Shown here in pieces: positions 1 through 7,369 of a DNA stretch of 15,339 nt (the first letter of the stretch is position 1; every line of letters begins with the position of its first letter). Both the position numbers and the translations under genes were made by a program. The notes beneath the pieces are model-generated. The model was not told the DNA's origin. It did not search any database and saw nothing but the letters and a program-made list of their open reading frames with translations. The stretch comes from an uncultured Eubacteriales bacterium (GTDB lineage Bacteria; Bacillota; Clostridia; Oscillospirales; Acutalibacteraceae): positions 1 to 15,339 of the forward strand of contig CAKUMQ010000058.1 in NCBI GenBank assembly GCA_934667845.1, read 5' to 3'.

Positions 1-269
1 ACGCCATAATCCCGCTCGGCCGGCAGCGTGATGCCGATTTCTGCCGCCGCTTTGCGGAAAAAGCGGTGGGAGATCTGCACGAGGATCCCCACGCCGTCGC
101 CCGTTTCACCCGAGGCGTCCTTGCCCGCGCGGTGTTCGAGCTTCTCCACGATGGACAGCGCGTTATCCACCACGCTGTGGCTCTTGGTTCCGTCGATGCG
201 CACCACGGCGCCGATCCCGCAGGCATCGTGTTCAAACGATTGTCGGGAAAGCCCCTTTTCCTCTGTCAT
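1..269 (-). CDS. gltB: Glutamate synthase large subunit, N-terminal fragment (runs off the window)
   Basis: This is the first 89 codons of the GOGAT large subunit, which transfers the glutamine amide to 2-oxoglutarate to make glutamate. The start is fixed by an AGGAGG site upstream of ATG at 269. The translation begins MTEEKGLSRQSFEHDACGIG. The HDACGIG stretch places Cys17 where the catalytic N-terminal cysteine of the class II glutamine amidotransferase domain should be, so a propeptide of about 16 residues would be cleaved to expose it. The following EHRAGKDASGETGDGVGI matches the conserved HRG...TGDG region of the family. The rest of the gene lies outside the window. A promoter and a terminator-like hairpin lie in its leader. 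Identification is from the N-terminal domain only, so a stand-alone GlxB-like amidotransferase protein is a minor alternative. Confidence 0.9.
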   Translation of the reverse strand, partial: MTEEKGLSRQSFEHDACGIGAVVRIDGTKSHSVVDNALSIVEKLEHRAGKDASGETGDGVGILVQISHRFFRKAAAEIGITLPAERDYG

Positions 270-289
270 GCTCCATTCCTCCTATCACG

Positions 290-330
290 AAAAAAGCGCC
301 CACCGACAGAATTTCTCTGACGGCGGACGC
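290..330 (-). terminator. Intrinsic terminator in the gltB leader (possible attenuator)
   Basis: On the minus strand a 10-bp stem (GCGTCCGCCG with CGGTGGGCGC, two G-U pairs) encloses a further CAGA/TCTG pairing and is followed by six T. It lies between the gltB promoter and its ribosome binding site. It could end transcripts from the upstream CarD-like gene, attenuate gltB, or both. Confidence 0.7.
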
Positions 331-355
331 CTTTGCCCACTTCATAACAACATGT

Positions 356-384
356 ATTTTACCACCGCAAAACGCATTTGTCAA
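356..384 (-). promoter_or_regulatory. Sigma-A promoter of gltB
   Basis: On the minus strand the -35 is TTGACA (384..379), the spacer is 17 bp and the -10 is TAAAAT (361..356). The predicted start point, near 349, leaves a leader of about 80 nt before the gltB ATG. Confidence 0.75.
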
Positions 385-419
385 GCGTTTTTGCAGTTTT
401 TATCGCTCGTTCCTGCATT

Positions 420-926
420 TTATCCCGCTTCGGAAAGCGTGCGCTTCAGCATGGGCAGCACCTCATCGGGACGCATGCCCAGCACAAAAGCCATCTCACT
501 GTACAAAAGCGTTTCGGCTTCCTTCATCAAAACGGCATCCGAAGCGCGGAGATACCGCTTAGCTTGCGCCATTTCCTCTCGGTGCTGATAGACCGACTTG
601 ATCAGAGCAACCAGTCTTCTGCGATCACCGGAACGCAGCGCCTCCTTAAATCGACTCGTGCGCTCGCTTTCCGAAGGGATCCATTCCGCCGTGATGGCAG
701 GCATCTCGCGGATAAGCGCCTGTATTTCCTCCTCAGAGAGCAGCGCCCTCATCCGCGCGGTCAGCTCGGCGTTATTTACCGGCACATACACGGTCGCGTT
801 CGGCTGAAAAATCGGCTCCAGCACATAATATTCCGCCGCGCCGCCCCCGATCTTTTCCCGTCGGATATCCACCACGGTACACACGCCTACCGCCCCGTAA
901 TTGACCCGGTCCTGTATAGCAAACAC
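420..926 (-). CDS. CarD-family transcriptional regulator
   Basis: This 168-residue protein begins (V/M)FAIQDRVNYGAVGVCTVVD, the typical start of the CarD/CdnL Tudor-like RNA-polymerase-interaction domain (about residues 1-55, with the YVLEPIF...VYVPVNN strand pair). A helical C-terminal part (about 60-165) follows, as in proteins that bind RNA polymerase beta and stabilise promoter open complexes. I chose the GTG at 926 because it reproduces the family N-terminus and has CGGAG five bases upstream. ATG at 956 (GGGAG upstream) adds 10 residues and cannot be excluded. The longer frame back to 1085 is unlikely because an extended -10 promoter (1069..1064) lies inside it. The gene sits alone between the histidine kinase and gltB. 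Its target genes cannot be read from the sequence. Confidence 0.85.
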   Translation of the reverse strand: MFAIQDRVNYGAVGVCTVVDIRREKIGGGAAEYYVLEPIFQPNATVYVPVNNAELTARMRALLSEEEIQALIREMPAITAEWIPSESERTSRFKEALRSGDRRRLVALIKSVYQHREEMAQAKRYLRASDAVLMKEAETLLYSEMAFVLGMRPDEVLPMLKRTLSEAG

Positions 927-1063
927 AATAGCTCCGCCCTTTCCCTGCTGCCGCATCTTTCTCTCCCGGTCTGTTCTCAAAGCGGCAGGCACCACCCGGC
1001 GACCGGGAAGAATCGGGTCGGACGGTGTCGATTCTGTGCAGCGACGCACAAGACCGCAGGAAT

Positions 1064-1072
1064 AGTATACCA
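1064..1072 (-). promoter_or_regulatory. Extended -10 promoter for the CarD-like gene
   Basis: On the minus strand TGG-TATACT forms an extended -10 (TATACT at 1069..1064). No good -35 is present at 16-18 bp. The start point would be near 1057, upstream of both plausible start codons. Confidence 0.45.
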
Positions 1073-1102
1073 CAAAACCGATCAAAACGGGGCCGAAAAA
1101 TT

Positions 1103-2386
1103 TTAAAAGCCGCGCAGTTTTTTTCTGATCCCTGCCCTTTTCGGACGTGCAGTCAGCTTCTCCTTTGCCAGCGGCAGGCGGATCTCAAACACCGCTCCCT
1201 GCTCGCCGTTCTGCGCGGCAATGCTGCCCTTGTGCAGATGCACGATCTCCGCCGCCATTGCCAGCCCGATGCCCGTGCTGCCCTTTTGCCCTGTGTAGAA
1301 GCGGTCGAAAACGTGCGCAAGATCCTCCCGGGCGATCCCGCCGCCGTCGTCGGCAATACGGACGACCGCTTCCGCGCCGTGCGCCTCGCAGAAAAGCTCC
1401 ACCCGCTTGCGGCCGTGCCGTATCGCATTGACCAGTATGTTCTTCAGCGCACGGGTCAGCGCGTCCTCGTCGCAAAGCGCCATGACCGGCTCCCCGGCAA
1501 AAACGGGACAGACCTCCATGTGCTTTTTTTGCCAGATCGGCTCTGTTGCCCGCAGGCAGTCATACAAAAGCTCCTGCAGCTCGGTCGGCACGGGATGCAG
1601 CTCCATCCGCTTGGCGTCGATGCGCGACAGGGTCAGCAGCTCCTCCACCAGCCCGGTCATGCGGTCGCTCTCCTGCAGGATCACCGCAGCGGATGCCGCC
1701 GGCTCCATCACGCCCTGCTGAATGCCCTCGGCATAGCCCTGTATCGCCATCAGCGGCGTTTTCAGCTCATGAGAGGAATTCTGGAAGAAACGCCGCTGCA
1801 CCTCCTGCGCCTGCTCGATCCCCTTACCGAGACGGAAGCCGATCACGCTCATCACCGCCGTCAGGCAGAGGAAAAATAAGCCGAGCGCAAACAGCATCGA
1901 CTGGGTATACTGAAAAATAAACTGCAGGTTGATATACATGACCGTCGGGCGAAGCTCCGACCCGAACAGGTCGTCATACTCCGCCAGCACATAAAACCCG
2001 CTTTGCGTGCGGAGCGTGTAGCACTCCCCCTTGGTCAGATCGTGCGAAAGGCAGTACCGCTCCACTTCGCTCTGTGCCGTCTGTAGTCCGCTGAGTGTCC
2101 CCTGCCCGTCCGACACGTCAGCGGACGACGGATCTTCTTCGGACGTCCCCCCATCGGGCAGCAGCACATAAAAAATATTGCCGCTGAAGGGTGTTTCATC
2201 ATATTCGAGAGTATCCTCTCCGCGGATCAACTGATCGACATATGCCATTTCATAGCGCAGGCTTTCCTCCGCCAAGCTCTGAAAATGCTTCGGCAGCAGA
2301 AAATTCAGCACCAGAATAAACGCCGAAAACAGCAAAAGCAGCGCCAGCCAGATCACCGCCAGTATGCGCAGACAAATATGCTTCAT
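1103..2386 (-). CDS. Sensor histidine kinase (two-component system)
   Basis: This 427-residue membrane kinase has TM1 at about 8-31, an extracytoplasmic sensor region at about 32-160, TM2 at about 163-184, and a HisKA dimerisation domain with phospho-acceptor His206 in the motif SSHELKTPL. The HATPase domain shows the N box (N316-N320, NILVN), G1 (DDGGGI, 346-351), an F-box-like FDRFYTG (360-366) and G2 (GSTGIGLA, 369-376). All catalytic motifs are intact. The ATG at 2386 is preceded by GGAGGTG and overlaps the response regulator stop codon as ATGA, so the two are translationally coupled. The sensor region has an acidic, Ser-rich low-complexity stretch (about 79-97) and no recognisable ligand-binding fold. 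The signal is unknown. Confidence 0.93.
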   Translation of the reverse strand: MKHICLRILAVIWLALLLLFSAFILVLNFLLPKHFQSLAEESLRYEMAYVDQLIRGEDTLEYDETPFSGNIFYVLLPDGGTSEEDPSSADVSDGQGTLSGLQTAQSEVERYCLSHDLTKGECYTLRTQSGFYVLAEYDDLFGSELRPTVMYINLQFIFQYTQSMLFALGLFFLCLTAVMSVIGFRLGKGIEQAQEVQRRFFQNSSHELKTPLMAIQGYAEGIQQGVMEPAASAAVILQESDRMTGLVEELLTLSRIDAKRMELHPVPTELQELLYDCLRATEPIWQKKHMEVCPVFAGEPVMALCDEDALTRALKNILVNAIRHGRKRVELFCEAHGAEAVVRIADDGGGIAREDLAHVFDRFYTGQKGSTGIGLAMAAEIVHLHKGSIAAQNGEQGAVFEIRLPLAKEKLTARPKRAGIRKKLRGF

Positions 2387-3099
2387 CCGGACACCTCCGT
2401 TTCGGCGATCCGCAGGCGGTAGCCGATCCCCCACACCGTCTGCACCGATACCGCGCTGCCCGCCGCCGTGAGCTTCCGCCTGATGCGGCGGAGCGTCTCG
2501 TCCGTCACACGGGTCTCCGCCCCGTTTGCATACCCCCAGATGGCGGAGAGCAGCTCCTCACGCGTATATGCCCTGTCGGGGCGGTGCATCATAAAGGACA
2601 GCAGCCGCAGCTCGGTTTTTGTCAGCGACAGCGCCGCGCCCCTGCACAGGATACGGTTTGACTCGGCGGAAAACCGCAGGTCGCCGACCGCCGCATCCGT
2701 CCGCTGCCATTTGTCCGTATCCGTTTTGCGGTTCATCTCCACCCGCCGCAGCAGCGCCCGCACCCGCATCAGCAGCACGGTCGGGCGAAACGGCTTGGTC
2801 AGATAATCGTCCCCGCCGAGGGTGATCCCCTGCACATAATCGTACTCTGTATCCTTCGCCGTCAGCAGAATGATCGGCACCGTGGTCCTTTCCCGCAGGC
2901 GGCGGCAGACGGTCAGCCCGTCGGTGCCGGGCATCATGATATCCAGAATGACCAGATCGGACGGCTGCTTTTCAAATGCCGCCATCAGCCCGTCGCCGGT
3001 GGCAAATGCCGTCACGGCATAGCCGTCGCTCTCCAAAAAACTGCGGATCAGCTCGCGCACATTCTCCTCGTCGTCCGCAATATACACGGAATAGCCCAT
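2383..3099 (-). CDS. OmpR/PhoB-family response regulator
   Basis: This 238-residue DNA-binding regulator is the partner of the overlapping histidine kinase gene. The receiver domain (about 3-117) has the acidic pocket D9/D10, phospho-acceptor Asp53 in LVILDIMMPG, Thr80 and Lys102. The C-terminal winged helix (about 140-232) shows the expected LTKTELRLL, RVTDETLRRIRRKL and VWGIGYRL segments. The start at 3099 is chosen because AAAGGAGG lies just upstream; the GTG at 3120 would swallow that site. A near-consensus promoter lies directly upstream and drives the pair. There is no adjacent transporter or peptidase on the same strand to suggest a regulon. Confidence 0.95.
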   Translation of the reverse strand: MGYSVYIADDEENVRELIRSFLESDGYAVTAFATGDGLMAAFEKQPSDLVILDIMMPGTDGLTVCRRLRERTTVPIILLTAKDTEYDYVQGITLGGDDYLTKPFRPTVLLMRVRALLRRVEMNRKTDTDKWQRTDAAVGDLRFSAESNRILCRGAALSLTKTELRLLSFMMHRPDRAYTREELLSAIWGYANGAETRVTDETLRRIRRKLTAAGSAVSVQTVWGIGYRLRIAETEVSG

Positions 3100-3131
3100 A
3101 TTCCCGCCTCCTTTTCTCACCTCTGCTGCCT

Positions 3132-3160
3132 AGTATACGAGGTTTACGCCTATTTTTCAA
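3132..3160 (-). promoter_or_regulatory. Sigma-A promoter of the two-component operon
   Basis: On the minus strand -35 TTGAAA (3160..3155), 17-bp spacer, -10 TATACT (3137..3132). This places transcription start about 25 nt upstream of the regulator start codon. Confidence 0.8.
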
Positions 3161-3278
3161 TGCCTTTCGCGAATTTTCCCCGCAAAACAGGGATCCCACC
3201 CATTTTCGCCGCATAAAACCCGCACAAATGTCCCACACTGAGGGTAAAACAGGCAACGTCTGAATCGGAGGGATCCTC

Positions 3279-4253
3279 ATGGGAAAATTACGCAAAACCG
3301 GAACGATGTGGTCGGGTCTCGCGCTCGGCACCGTCGCTGTCGCTTCCTTTTCCGCCTATTTCACCACAAAATATCTGGTCGATGCCGCTTTCAACCGCGA
3401 GCCGCCCCGTCTCATGAAGCATTTCGGGCGGTTTATCGCCGGAAGCCGGACCGACCCGGAATTTGACCGTCAGCGGGAGGAGCGGGCGCAGGCGCTTTCC
3501 GCGCTGCCGCATGAGACCGTCCGCATCACGGCACACGACGGCGAAACGCTGGTCGGTCACTTTTTTCCCTGCCCCGAGCCAAAGCGGCTGATTATCGCCT
3601 TTCACGGCTGGCGCTCCACCTGGTTCCGGGATTTCGTGCTGTGCGACCGCTTTTTCCGCGAATCGGGATGCAGCATCCTGTATGCCGAGCAGCGCGGACA
3701 AAACAGCAGCGGCGGCAGCCACATGGGCTTCGGTCTGACCGAGCGGTTCGACTGCGCCGATTGGGTCAGATGGGGCGCCGCCCACGGCGGAGAGGGGCTG
3801 CCGATCTATCTGGCGGGCATCTCCATGGGCGCGACAACGGTGCTGATGGCGGCGGGAACGCCGCTGCCGTCAGCCGTACACGGCATTATCGCCGACTGCG
3901 GCTTCACCTCGCCCCACGCCATCTTCCGCCACATCGCCCACAACAATCTGCACCTGTTCTACGGGCTGCGCAGCCAGATCGCCGACCTGCTCTGCCGCCG
4001 CAAGCTGTCGCTCGGCACAAGTGCCTATTCCACGGTAGAGGCGCTGCGCCACAACAGCCGGATCCCCGTGCTGTTTATCCACGGCAGTGACGACCGATTC
4101 GTGCCGGTCTGGATGACCTATGAAAATTACCGCGCCTGTGCCGCACCCAAAGAGCTGCTGATCGTGCCCGGAGCCGACCACGGCATCAGCTTTTTTGTCG
4201 AGCCGGAACGGTACCAGGCTGCCGTGCGGGACTTCTGGCAGAAATACGACTGA
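3279..4253 (+). CDS. Alpha/beta hydrolase with N-terminal membrane anchor
   Basis: This 324-residue serine hydrolase carries a hydrophobic N-terminal segment (about 10-30) with positive charges before it, consistent with a signal anchor. The catalytic elements are visible: the oxyanion-hole-type HGW (109-111), nucleophile elbow GISMG with Ser182, an acidic residue at Asp271/Asp272 in HGSDDRFVP, and His301 in GADHGISF. The architecture resembles the clostridial 'alpha/beta hydrolase, BAAT/acyl-CoA thioester or serine aminopeptidase S33-like' group. The substrate cannot be assigned. The start has TCGGAGGG nearby. The gene is transcribed away from the two-component operon and converges on glycerate kinase. 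No convincing promoter was seen in the 3161-3278 spacer on this strand, although one must lie there. Confidence 0.9.
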   Translation: MGKLRKTGTMWSGLALGTVAVASFSAYFTTKYLVDAAFNREPPRLMKHFGRFIAGSRTDPEFDRQREERAQALSALPHETVRITAHDGETLVGHFFPCPEPKRLIIAFHGWRSTWFRDFVLCDRFFRESGCSILYAEQRGQNSSGGSHMGFGLTERFDCADWVRWGAAHGGEGLPIYLAGISMGATTVLMAAGTPLPSAVHGIIADCGFTSPHAIFRHIAHNNLHLFYGLRSQIADLLCRRKLSLGTSAYSTVEALRHNSRIPVLFIHGSDDRFVPVWMTYENYRACAAPKELLIVPGADHGISFFVEPERYQAAVRDFWQKYD

Positions 4254-4276
4254 TCAGCCGTCAAGCCCGTCCGCAA

Positions 4277-4313
4277 AACAAAAAGCCATCCCCGCGGGGA
4301 TGGCTTGTTTGCT
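4277..4313. terminator. Bidirectional intrinsic terminator between convergent genes
   Basis: A perfect 24-bp palindrome (4283-4306, arms AAGCCATCCCCG and CGGGGATGGCTT) is flanked by T-rich sequence on both strands: TTTG...TTT downstream on the plus strand and TTTTTGTTTTG downstream on the minus strand. It serves the hydrolase gene from the left and glycerate kinase from the right. Confidence 0.85.
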
Positions 4314-4345
4314 TTATCTGTGTACCGGGCGGTTTTTCCGGCTTT

Positions 4346-5503
4346 TTATTGCCGCTCTGCCGGTGCCTCGTCCGGCAGGATCAGCCGGAACACCTGACAG
4401 GCTGTCGCCCGCAGGTTCTCATACGCGTTATTTTCGTCCAGCGCTTCTTCCAGTGTGGTGACTCTCTGCAATATGGGAAAGAATGCGTCAATTCCGTGTG
4501 CATTGCAGATCTCCGCGTCCGCCGCCGCACAGCCGCAAAAGGCAATCACCTTTTTCCCGTGCTTTTTAGCCAGCCGGGCGACGCCGACAGGCGCCTTCCC
4601 CATAACGGTCTGCGAATCCAGTCTGCCCTCGCCCGTGACGACTACATCGGCGGACCGTATGCTGTCCTCCAGGCGCGTTTCCTCCAAAACGATCTCGATT
4701 CCCGATTGCAGCGCCGCATTCGTATACGCCAGAAAGGCAAAGCCGAGGCCGCCCGCAGCGCCCGCGCCCTCGCAGTCCTTGTCCGCCTTATCCGACACGG
4801 TTTTCGTCAGCGCGGCATACTTATCCAGCCAGGCATCCATGGGCGCGATCATCTCGGGGGTCGCGCCCTTCTGCGGTGAAAACACCGCACTGCAGCCGTT
4901 TTCGCCGCACAGCGGATTCTTCACGTCACAGGCTATACGGAAAGTGCAGTCTTTCAGCTCAGCTATCATAGTTTCGGTGCTGATCCGGCAAAGTGCCTCA
5001 AGCCCCTTTGCCCCCGGCGGAATGGGTTTGCCGTCGCCGTCCAGAAACCGCACGCCCAGAGCGGTCAGCATACCGGTGCCGCCGTCGTTGGTGGCGCTGC
5101 CGCCTATCCCGATGATAAACCGGCGGCATCCTCTTCCGATCGCATCCCTGATCAGCTCTCCCACGCCGTAGGTCGTGGTCTCCAACGGATTCCGCTCCTC
5201 TGCGGGGATGAGCGTAATACCGGAGGCGGATGCCATTTCAATGACCGCCGTGTTTGTTTCTCTTAAAATGCAGTATTTCGCCTTTACGGGACGCATAAGA
5301 GGATTACTGACATATATTTCGACTGTCTTTGCGTCCAAACCGGAGGCCAGCGCCTCCACCGTTCCCTCTCCGCCGTCCGCCAGCGGCTTCACCACCACGT
5401 CGGCATGCTTATCCAGCCGGCAGACCGCCTCCTTTACCGCATTTCCCGCCTGCAAAGAAGAAAGACTCCCCTTGAATGAATCAATTGCCACAACAACGCG
5501 CAT
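4346..5503 (-). CDS. Glycerate kinase (type I, PF02595 family)
   Basis: This 385-residue enzyme phosphorylates D-glycerate with ATP, feeding it into lower glycolysis. Family hallmarks are present in order: MRVVVAIDSFKGSLSS at the N-terminus (D8, K11), PLADGGEGT (40-48), GIGGSATNDGGTGML (132-146) and VVTGEGRLDSQT (288-299). Length is normal for the GarK/GlxK group (about 375-385). Whether it is the 2- or 3-kinase (2-phosphoglycerate is the usual product of this family) cannot be decided here. The start at 5503 is chosen over the upstream in-frame codon because AGGTGG lies seven bases before it. It follows the ABC transporter operon on the same strand by 88 bp, with no clear promoter in between, so partial read-through from the T-box-controlled operon is possible. 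Confidence 0.94.
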   Translation of the reverse strand: MRVVVAIDSFKGSLSSLQAGNAVKEAVCRLDKHADVVVKPLADGGEGTVEALASGLDAKTVEIYVSNPLMRPVKAKYCILRETNTAVIEMASASGITLIPAEERNPLETTTYGVGELIRDAIGRGCRRFIIGIGGSATNDGGTGMLTALGVRFLDGDGKPIPPGAKGLEALCRISTETMIAELKDCTFRIACDVKNPLCGENGCSAVFSPQKGATPEMIAPMDAWLDKYAALTKTVSDKADKDCEGAGAAGGLGFAFLAYTNAALQSGIEIVLEETRLEDSIRSADVVVTGEGRLDSQTVMGKAPVGVARLAKKHGKKVIAFCGCAAADAEICNAHGIDAFFPILQRVTTLEEALDENNAYENLRATACQVFRLILPDEAPAERQ

Positions 5504-5559
5504 GTTTACCACCTATCCAATTTACGTCTGTCACATGCTCTGTCCGTCAGACACGGTAT

Positions 5560-5578
5560 CCGCCGTATGAAACGGCGG
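5560..5578 (-). terminator. Weak hairpin after the ABC transporter operon
   Basis: CCGCCGT and ACGGCGG form a 7-bp stem with a 5-nt loop, about 14 nt past the ATPase stop. There is no T-run after it on the minus strand, so it is at best a leaky terminator or an mRNA-stabilising hairpin. Confidence 0.3.
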
Positions 5579-5591
5579 CAGAGGCGCTTTT

Positions 5592-6365
5592 TCAGTTGCC
5601 GCACTCGATGCTGATCTGATTGAACAGGTCAAGCAGATTCTCAACCCGCGTCGCCTGCTTTTCCGCGCCGGAGCGGTCAAGCACCGCCCGCCCCTTGTCC
5701 ATCATCAGAAGCCGCGTGCCGTATTCGACGGCGTACCGCAGATTGTGCGTCACCATCAGCGCCGTCAGCTTCTTTTCCCGCACGATGCGGTCGGTCAGCA
5801 CCATCACCGTCTCCGCCGTATGCGGATCGAGCGCCGCCGTATGCTCATCCAGAATCAGCAGCTTTAGCTCCGACATTGCCGCGATGACCAGCGCCAGCGC
5901 CTGCCGCTGACCGCCCGAGAGGGCGCCGACAGGCGTACCGAGCCGGTTTTCCAGCCCCATGCCGCACTGCTCCAGAAGCGCGCGGTATTCGTCTGTGCGG
6001 CGGCGGTTGATTCCGGGCAGCAGCCCGTAGCGCCCGCCCTTGTTGTCCGCAAGCGCCATATTCTCGAGGATGGTCAGCTCGCCGCTCGTTCCGAACCGCG
6101 TATCCTGGTGCACGCGCCCGATCAGCGCCGCGCGCTTATGCTCCGGCCGCTTTGTCACATCCTCCCCGTCGAGCAGGATATGCCCGCCGTCGGGCGTATC
6201 CGACCCGCAGATCAGGTTGAGCAGCGTGGTCTTGCCCGAGCCGTTTGACCCGACGATGGAGACAAACTCGCCCGGCTGCACCGTCAGGCTGAAGTCCGAA
6301 AACACCACCGCTTCATCGACGGTGCCCTTGTGAAACGCCTTGTCGATATGGCTGATCTCGATCAT
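5592..6365 (-). CDS. ABC transporter ATP-binding protein (TrpZ-type, COG1101 group)
   Basis: This 257-residue ATPase energises the importer formed with the two upstream genes. It has Walker A GSNGSGKTT (39-47), Q-loop Gln87, signature LSGGQRQ (149-155), Walker B LLILDE (169-174) followed by HTAALDP, and switch His207. The LDEHTAALDP form of the Walker B/D-loop is characteristic of the ATPase paired with BPD_transp_2 permeases and ABC_sub_bind (COG2984) lipoproteins. The ATG at 6365 has GGGGAG upstream and overlaps the permease stop as ATGA. Tryptophan specificity is inferred from the T-box leader, not from this protein. Confidence 0.94.
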   Translation of the reverse strand: MIEISHIDKAFHKGTVDEAVVFSDFSLTVQPGEFVSIVGSNGSGKTTLLNLICGSDTPDGGHILLDGEDVTKRPEHKRAALIGRVHQDTRFGTSGELTILENMALADNKGGRYGLLPGINRRRTDEYRALLEQCGMGLENRLGTPVGALSGGQRQALALVIAAMSELKLLILDEHTAALDPHTAETVMVLTDRIVREKKLTALMVTHNLRYAVEYGTRLLMMDKGRAVLDRSGAEKQATRVENLLDLFNQISIECGN

Positions 6366-7297
6366 GCCGCTCCCCCTCTCTTTTTCCGCAGACGGTCGCT
6401 CGTCACCAGTGCCACGGTGAACAGGCACGCCATCAGCGCCTTGTTATATCCCGACGGAATGCCGATCAGCGTGGCAACGCCGAGCGCAAGCTGATAGATG
6501 ACCGCGCCGAGGATCACCTTGGTGGTCGGCTTCATGCACCGCACGCGGCCGAATACCGACATGCCGATGATCACCGAGGCAATGCCGATCACGACCATGC
6601 CGAGTCCCATCGACTGATCTGCCGACGACCGCTGGCAGCACAGCAGCGCACCCGTGACCGCCGCCAGTCCGTTGCCGAGTGCCAGCCCGAGGATCTTGCT
6701 GTGACCCGGGTCGCGTCCGAGCATGGTGACAAAGCGCGGATTATTGCCGGCAGCGCGCAGCAGAAGCCCGCACTTGGTTTTCAAAAACCAGTCGAGCAGC
6801 AGCTTGATCGCCACGGCGACGACAAGGCAGACCACCAGCTCACGCAGCTTGATATTCTGTATGTTAGCGGGGATCCACGACGCGATTTTGGTGCTGAAAA
6901 CGGTCTGACGCACCGGGATCACCGTCAAGGCGCCCGAGCCGTCCCATTTTCCGCCCTGACCCACCACGGTGAGAATCAGGTTGACGGAGATCAAAAAGGT
7001 GGAGACCAGAATACCGCAGAGCAGATCGCGGATCTTCAGCTTAACATGCAGCACACCGGTTACGGCGCCCGCCGCACAGCCGATCAGGAAAGCGCAGAGC
7101 AGGGCGAGCCACGGATCAAGTCCCGCCCGCACAAGCAGCCCGAACGATACGGCGCCGCTGACGACCGAGCCTTCCACCGTCAGATCCGGAAAATCCAGGA
7201 TCGTATAGGACAGGTAGTAGCCCATGCCCATCACGGAGTAGATCAGCCCCATCACCACGGCGACCTCGGCAGAGCTGAGAAGGGTAAAAAACGACAT
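6362..7297 (-). CDS. ABC transporter permease (TrpY-type, COG4120, BPD_transp_2 family)
   Basis: This 311-residue integral membrane protein has about eight or nine hydrophobic segments across its length. The cytoplasmic LLLRAAGNNP loop is the conserved coupling element of the branched-chain/ribose-type permease family. Its start at 7297 follows AGAGGAAC. It ends inside the ATPase start codon (4-base overlap) and begins 72 bp after the binding protein, so the three genes form one operon. Importers of this set (lipoprotein, one permease, one ATPase) include the streptococcal TrpXYZ tryptophan importer. Here the leader RNA supports tryptophan. Confidence 0.92.
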   Translation of the reverse strand: MSFFTLLSSAEVAVVMGLIYSVMGMGYYLSYTILDFPDLTVEGSVVSGAVSFGLLVRAGLDPWLALLCAFLIGCAAGAVTGVLHVKLKIRDLLCGILVSTFLISVNLILTVVGQGGKWDGSGALTVIPVRQTVFSTKIASWIPANIQNIKLRELVVCLVVAVAIKLLLDWFLKTKCGLLLRAAGNNPRFVTMLGRDPGHSKILGLALGNGLAAVTGALLCCQRSSADQSMGLGMVVIGIASVIIGMSVFGRVRCMKPTTKVILGAVIYQLALGVATLIGIPSGYNKALMACLFTVALVTSDRLRKKRGGAA

Positions 7298-7369
7298 AGC
7301 AGTTCCTCTTTCACGCTGTTTTGCGGCGGGACAGCAGCTGCCGTCCCGCCGCACTCAAATGTTGTGCGA

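Noticed and set aside
270..349. ANTAR-type or riboswitch aptamer in the gltB leader
   Set aside because: Only about 20 nt precede the terminator stem, too short for a known aptamer, and no paired hexaloop hairpins are visible.
1025..1879. Plus-strand frames opposite the histidine kinase
   Set aside because: The kinase frame carries H, N, G1 and G2 boxes intact; the opposite frames show only composition-driven sequence.
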